5,178 bases of DNA, from NCBI GenBank assembly GCA_005884305.1, contig VAYL01000220.1, forward strand, positions 1-5,178, given 5' to 3'. Shown here piece after piece: positions 3,958-5,178 of the stretch. Under the pieces are notes generated by a model. That model saw only the letters and a program-made list of their open reading frames with translations. It did no database searches and was not told the DNA's origin. The first letter of the stretch is position 1; the number at the start of each line of letters is the position of its first letter. Source of the DNA: Actinomycetota bacterium (lineage in GTDB: Bacteria; Actinomycetota; Thermoleophilia; Solirubrobacterales; 70-9). The translations under genes and the position numbers were made by a program.

Positions 3958-5178
3958 TCACGCCGACGCCACGAGCCTTCGGGGCTGGCGGTGGAAGCCC
4001 GCCGCGATCAGCGTCTCCTCGAGGCCCGAGCCGATCACCGGCTCGCCGTCCAGGCGCTCGATTGCGAGGCGGGGGAGCAGGCCGTCGCTGGCCGCGGACG
4101 CGATCTCGCCGATCGCCTCGGCGAACGCCTCGCCCGCCAGATCCGTCAGGCGCAGGATGCCGCGGCCGCCGCGCTCGACGAACAGGAGTGGATCGCCGTC
4201 GCGAAGCAGGACATATGCGCCGGGGGTCCGGCTGGGGCGACGGCCGCCCTCGCGCTTGGGCCATGAGATTCCCGCGCCGTACGGGTTGGCCGGATCGGTC
4301 GCCGCCAGAATCGTGTAGGTGCCCTCGGGATGGGGGAGCGATCGCAGGCGCTCCACCGCGCCCGGCAGCGCGAACTGGGCTCCTCCCAGCCCCTCGACGA
4401 AGTAGCCGCGGCGCGCGGTACCCAGCATCTCGAGGTTGGACATCTCGCCGTAGAGAGTCGAGAAGCCGCCCGGGACGCCCTCGGCCAGGACGGTCTCGCG
4501 CGTGACGATCCCATAGCGCTCGAGCATCAACTCCGCTTGGGCGCGAAGCCGTGGTCCGGCCGGCGGCGCGTGTTCGAACAGCGCGGCGGTGAGCGACCAG
4601 CGGCCCTGCACGGCGTGCGAGGCCGCGGACCGGCGAGCGGCGAAGCGCCTGCCGCCGCGCTGCTGGCGCTGAACCGAGCGGAGCCGTGGCGCGCGCAACG
4701 GGGCGAAGGCATCGTTCGTAACCTCGCCCGCCCACGCGAGATCCCACAGCGCGTTGTGAAGCTCCTCGGGCGCGATGTCGAGCTCGTCCACGAGGTCGAT
4801 CCAGAACGCTGGGCGACGACCCAGGAGCTCGCGGATCGCATCGTGGATCTCGCCGTCGGGCGACTCGATCTTGACGTTCGCCGGAGGCGGACCGGCGAGC
4901 CGCACGTCCTCGCGGAAGTACAGGGCGACCTTGCCGCCGCTGCGGCCCAGCGCGCCGCCTCCGACCCACACGACCTCGCCGCCGGTGCACAGCTCGTCGA
5001 GCCAGGCCGGGCTGTAGGCGCCAAGCCGTCGCGGCAGGACATCCCTTTCCCAGACCTCGGGAGTCAACGCGACCCCCTGCAGCGGCACCAGCGCCTCGCG
5101 CAGCCGGTCGGGCCCGGCGCCCGCGGGGCGGTAGGCGTCGACGTTCTGCCAGCTCGGCAGGAAGCGCGCCAGCTCACG
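3958..5178 (-). CDS. lhr: Lhr-type superfamily 2 helicase, C-terminal 406 residues (start beyond the right edge)
   Basis: Lhr proteins are large ATP-dependent DNA translocases and helicases used in DNA repair. Only the C-terminal part is here. The ATPase motifs lie beyond the right edge, and the frame is open to base 5178. Visible Lhr landmarks, numbered from the edge, are FLPSWQNV (6-13), LQGVALTPEVWERDVLPRRL (33-52), the LDELCTGGEVVWVGGGAL region (60-77), RYGIVTRETVLAEGVPGGFS (221-240), RRGYFVEGLGGAQFALPGAV (256-275) and TDPANPYGAGISWP (294-307). A GTG at 5088 gives an apparent 376-residue ORF, but the Lhr homology continues unbroken upstream of it, so it is not the start. In Mycobacterium, lhr and a nei gene are neighbours, and nei lies next downstream here apart from the two remnants. 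E. coli Lhr has been reported to carry a uracil-DNA glycosylase in its C-terminal region. Whether that applies here is unknown. Confidence 0.92.
   Translation of the reverse strand, partial: RELARFLPSWQNVDAYRPAGAGPDRLREALVPLQGVALTPEVWERDVLPRRLGAYSPAWLDELCTGGEVVWVGGGALGRSGGKVALYFREDVRLAGPPPANVKIESPDGEIHDAIRELLGRRPAFWIDLVDELDIAPEELHNALWDLAWAGEVTNDAFAPLRAPRLRSVQRQQRGGRRFAARRSAASHAVQGRWSLTAALFEHAPPAGPRLRAQAELMLERYGIVTRETVLAEGVPGGFSTLYGEMSNLEMLGTARRGYFVEGLGGAQFALPGAVERLRSLPHPEGTYTILAATDPANPYGAGISWPKREGGRRPSRTPGAYVLLRDGDPLLFVERGGRGILRLTDLAGEAFAEAIGEIASAASDGLLPRLAIERLDGEPVIGSGLEETLIAAGFHRQPRRLVASA

Noticed and set aside
3854..4990. A 378-residue minus-strand frame
   Set aside because: It overlaps lhr in another frame, is dominated by Arg, Gly, Pro and Ala, and shows no family motif. 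It is a GC-rich shadow of lhr.
3958..5088. A stand-alone 376-residue protein starting at the GTG at 5088
   Set aside because: The same frame continues open to the window edge with Lhr-like sequence (FLPSWQNV), so the GTG is an internal valine codon.
1..5178. CRISPR array, insertion sequence, tRNA or rRNA
   Set aside because: I saw no regularly spaced repeats, transposase motifs, terminal inverted repeats with target duplications, or tRNA-like folds by eye.

Overview
The window is GC-rich, and nearly every gene is read on the minus strand. Its genes are packed tightly, with GTG starts and 1-4 nt overlaps. The GC content, the Mycobacterium-like pairing of an lhr helicase with a nei-type glycosylase, the Crp protein resembling mycobacterial CRP, and a CIRCE-controlled groES all point to an actinobacterium. 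A deep-branching, Thermoleophilia-like lineage is possible, but that placement is inference.

From the right edge, in the direction of transcription, the window holds the following. (1) The C-terminal 406 residues of an Lhr-type helicase (3958-5178, start outside the window). (2) A 146-bp non-coding gap with a strong 37-nt hairpin (3807-3843). (3) A junction near 3630 where two gene remnants meet, each missing its 5' part: a plus-strand membrane-protein tail (about 3632-3811) and a minus-strand LuxR-type response-regulator tail (3476-about 3628). (4) A coupled trio: a Nei/Fpg DNA glycosylase, a Crp/Fnr regulator and a protein-L-isoaspartate methyltransferase. They are joined by an ATGA overlap and a TAGTG overlap. 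(5) A 121-bp gap with two perfect 8-bp stem-loops. (6) An ASCH-domain protein followed 15 nt later by an SRPBCC-fold protein. (7) A 142-bp regulatory region with a recognisable promoter (TTGACG-N17-TAAACT), a CIRCE operator and a strong ribosome binding site. (8) The first 49 codons of groES, which runs off the left edge.

The genes share a maintenance theme. Lhr and Nei belong to DNA repair, Pcm repairs aged proteins, and GroES is a folding chaperone. A cAMP-type regulator is co-translated with the two repair enzymes. Reading this as one damage-response programme is inference.

I did not find a convincing new defence or mobile system. The points most worth a second look are the double truncation at about 3630 (genome rearrangement or assembly chimera), the Ala in place of the catalytic Pro2 in the glycosylase, and the layered control region in front of groES.
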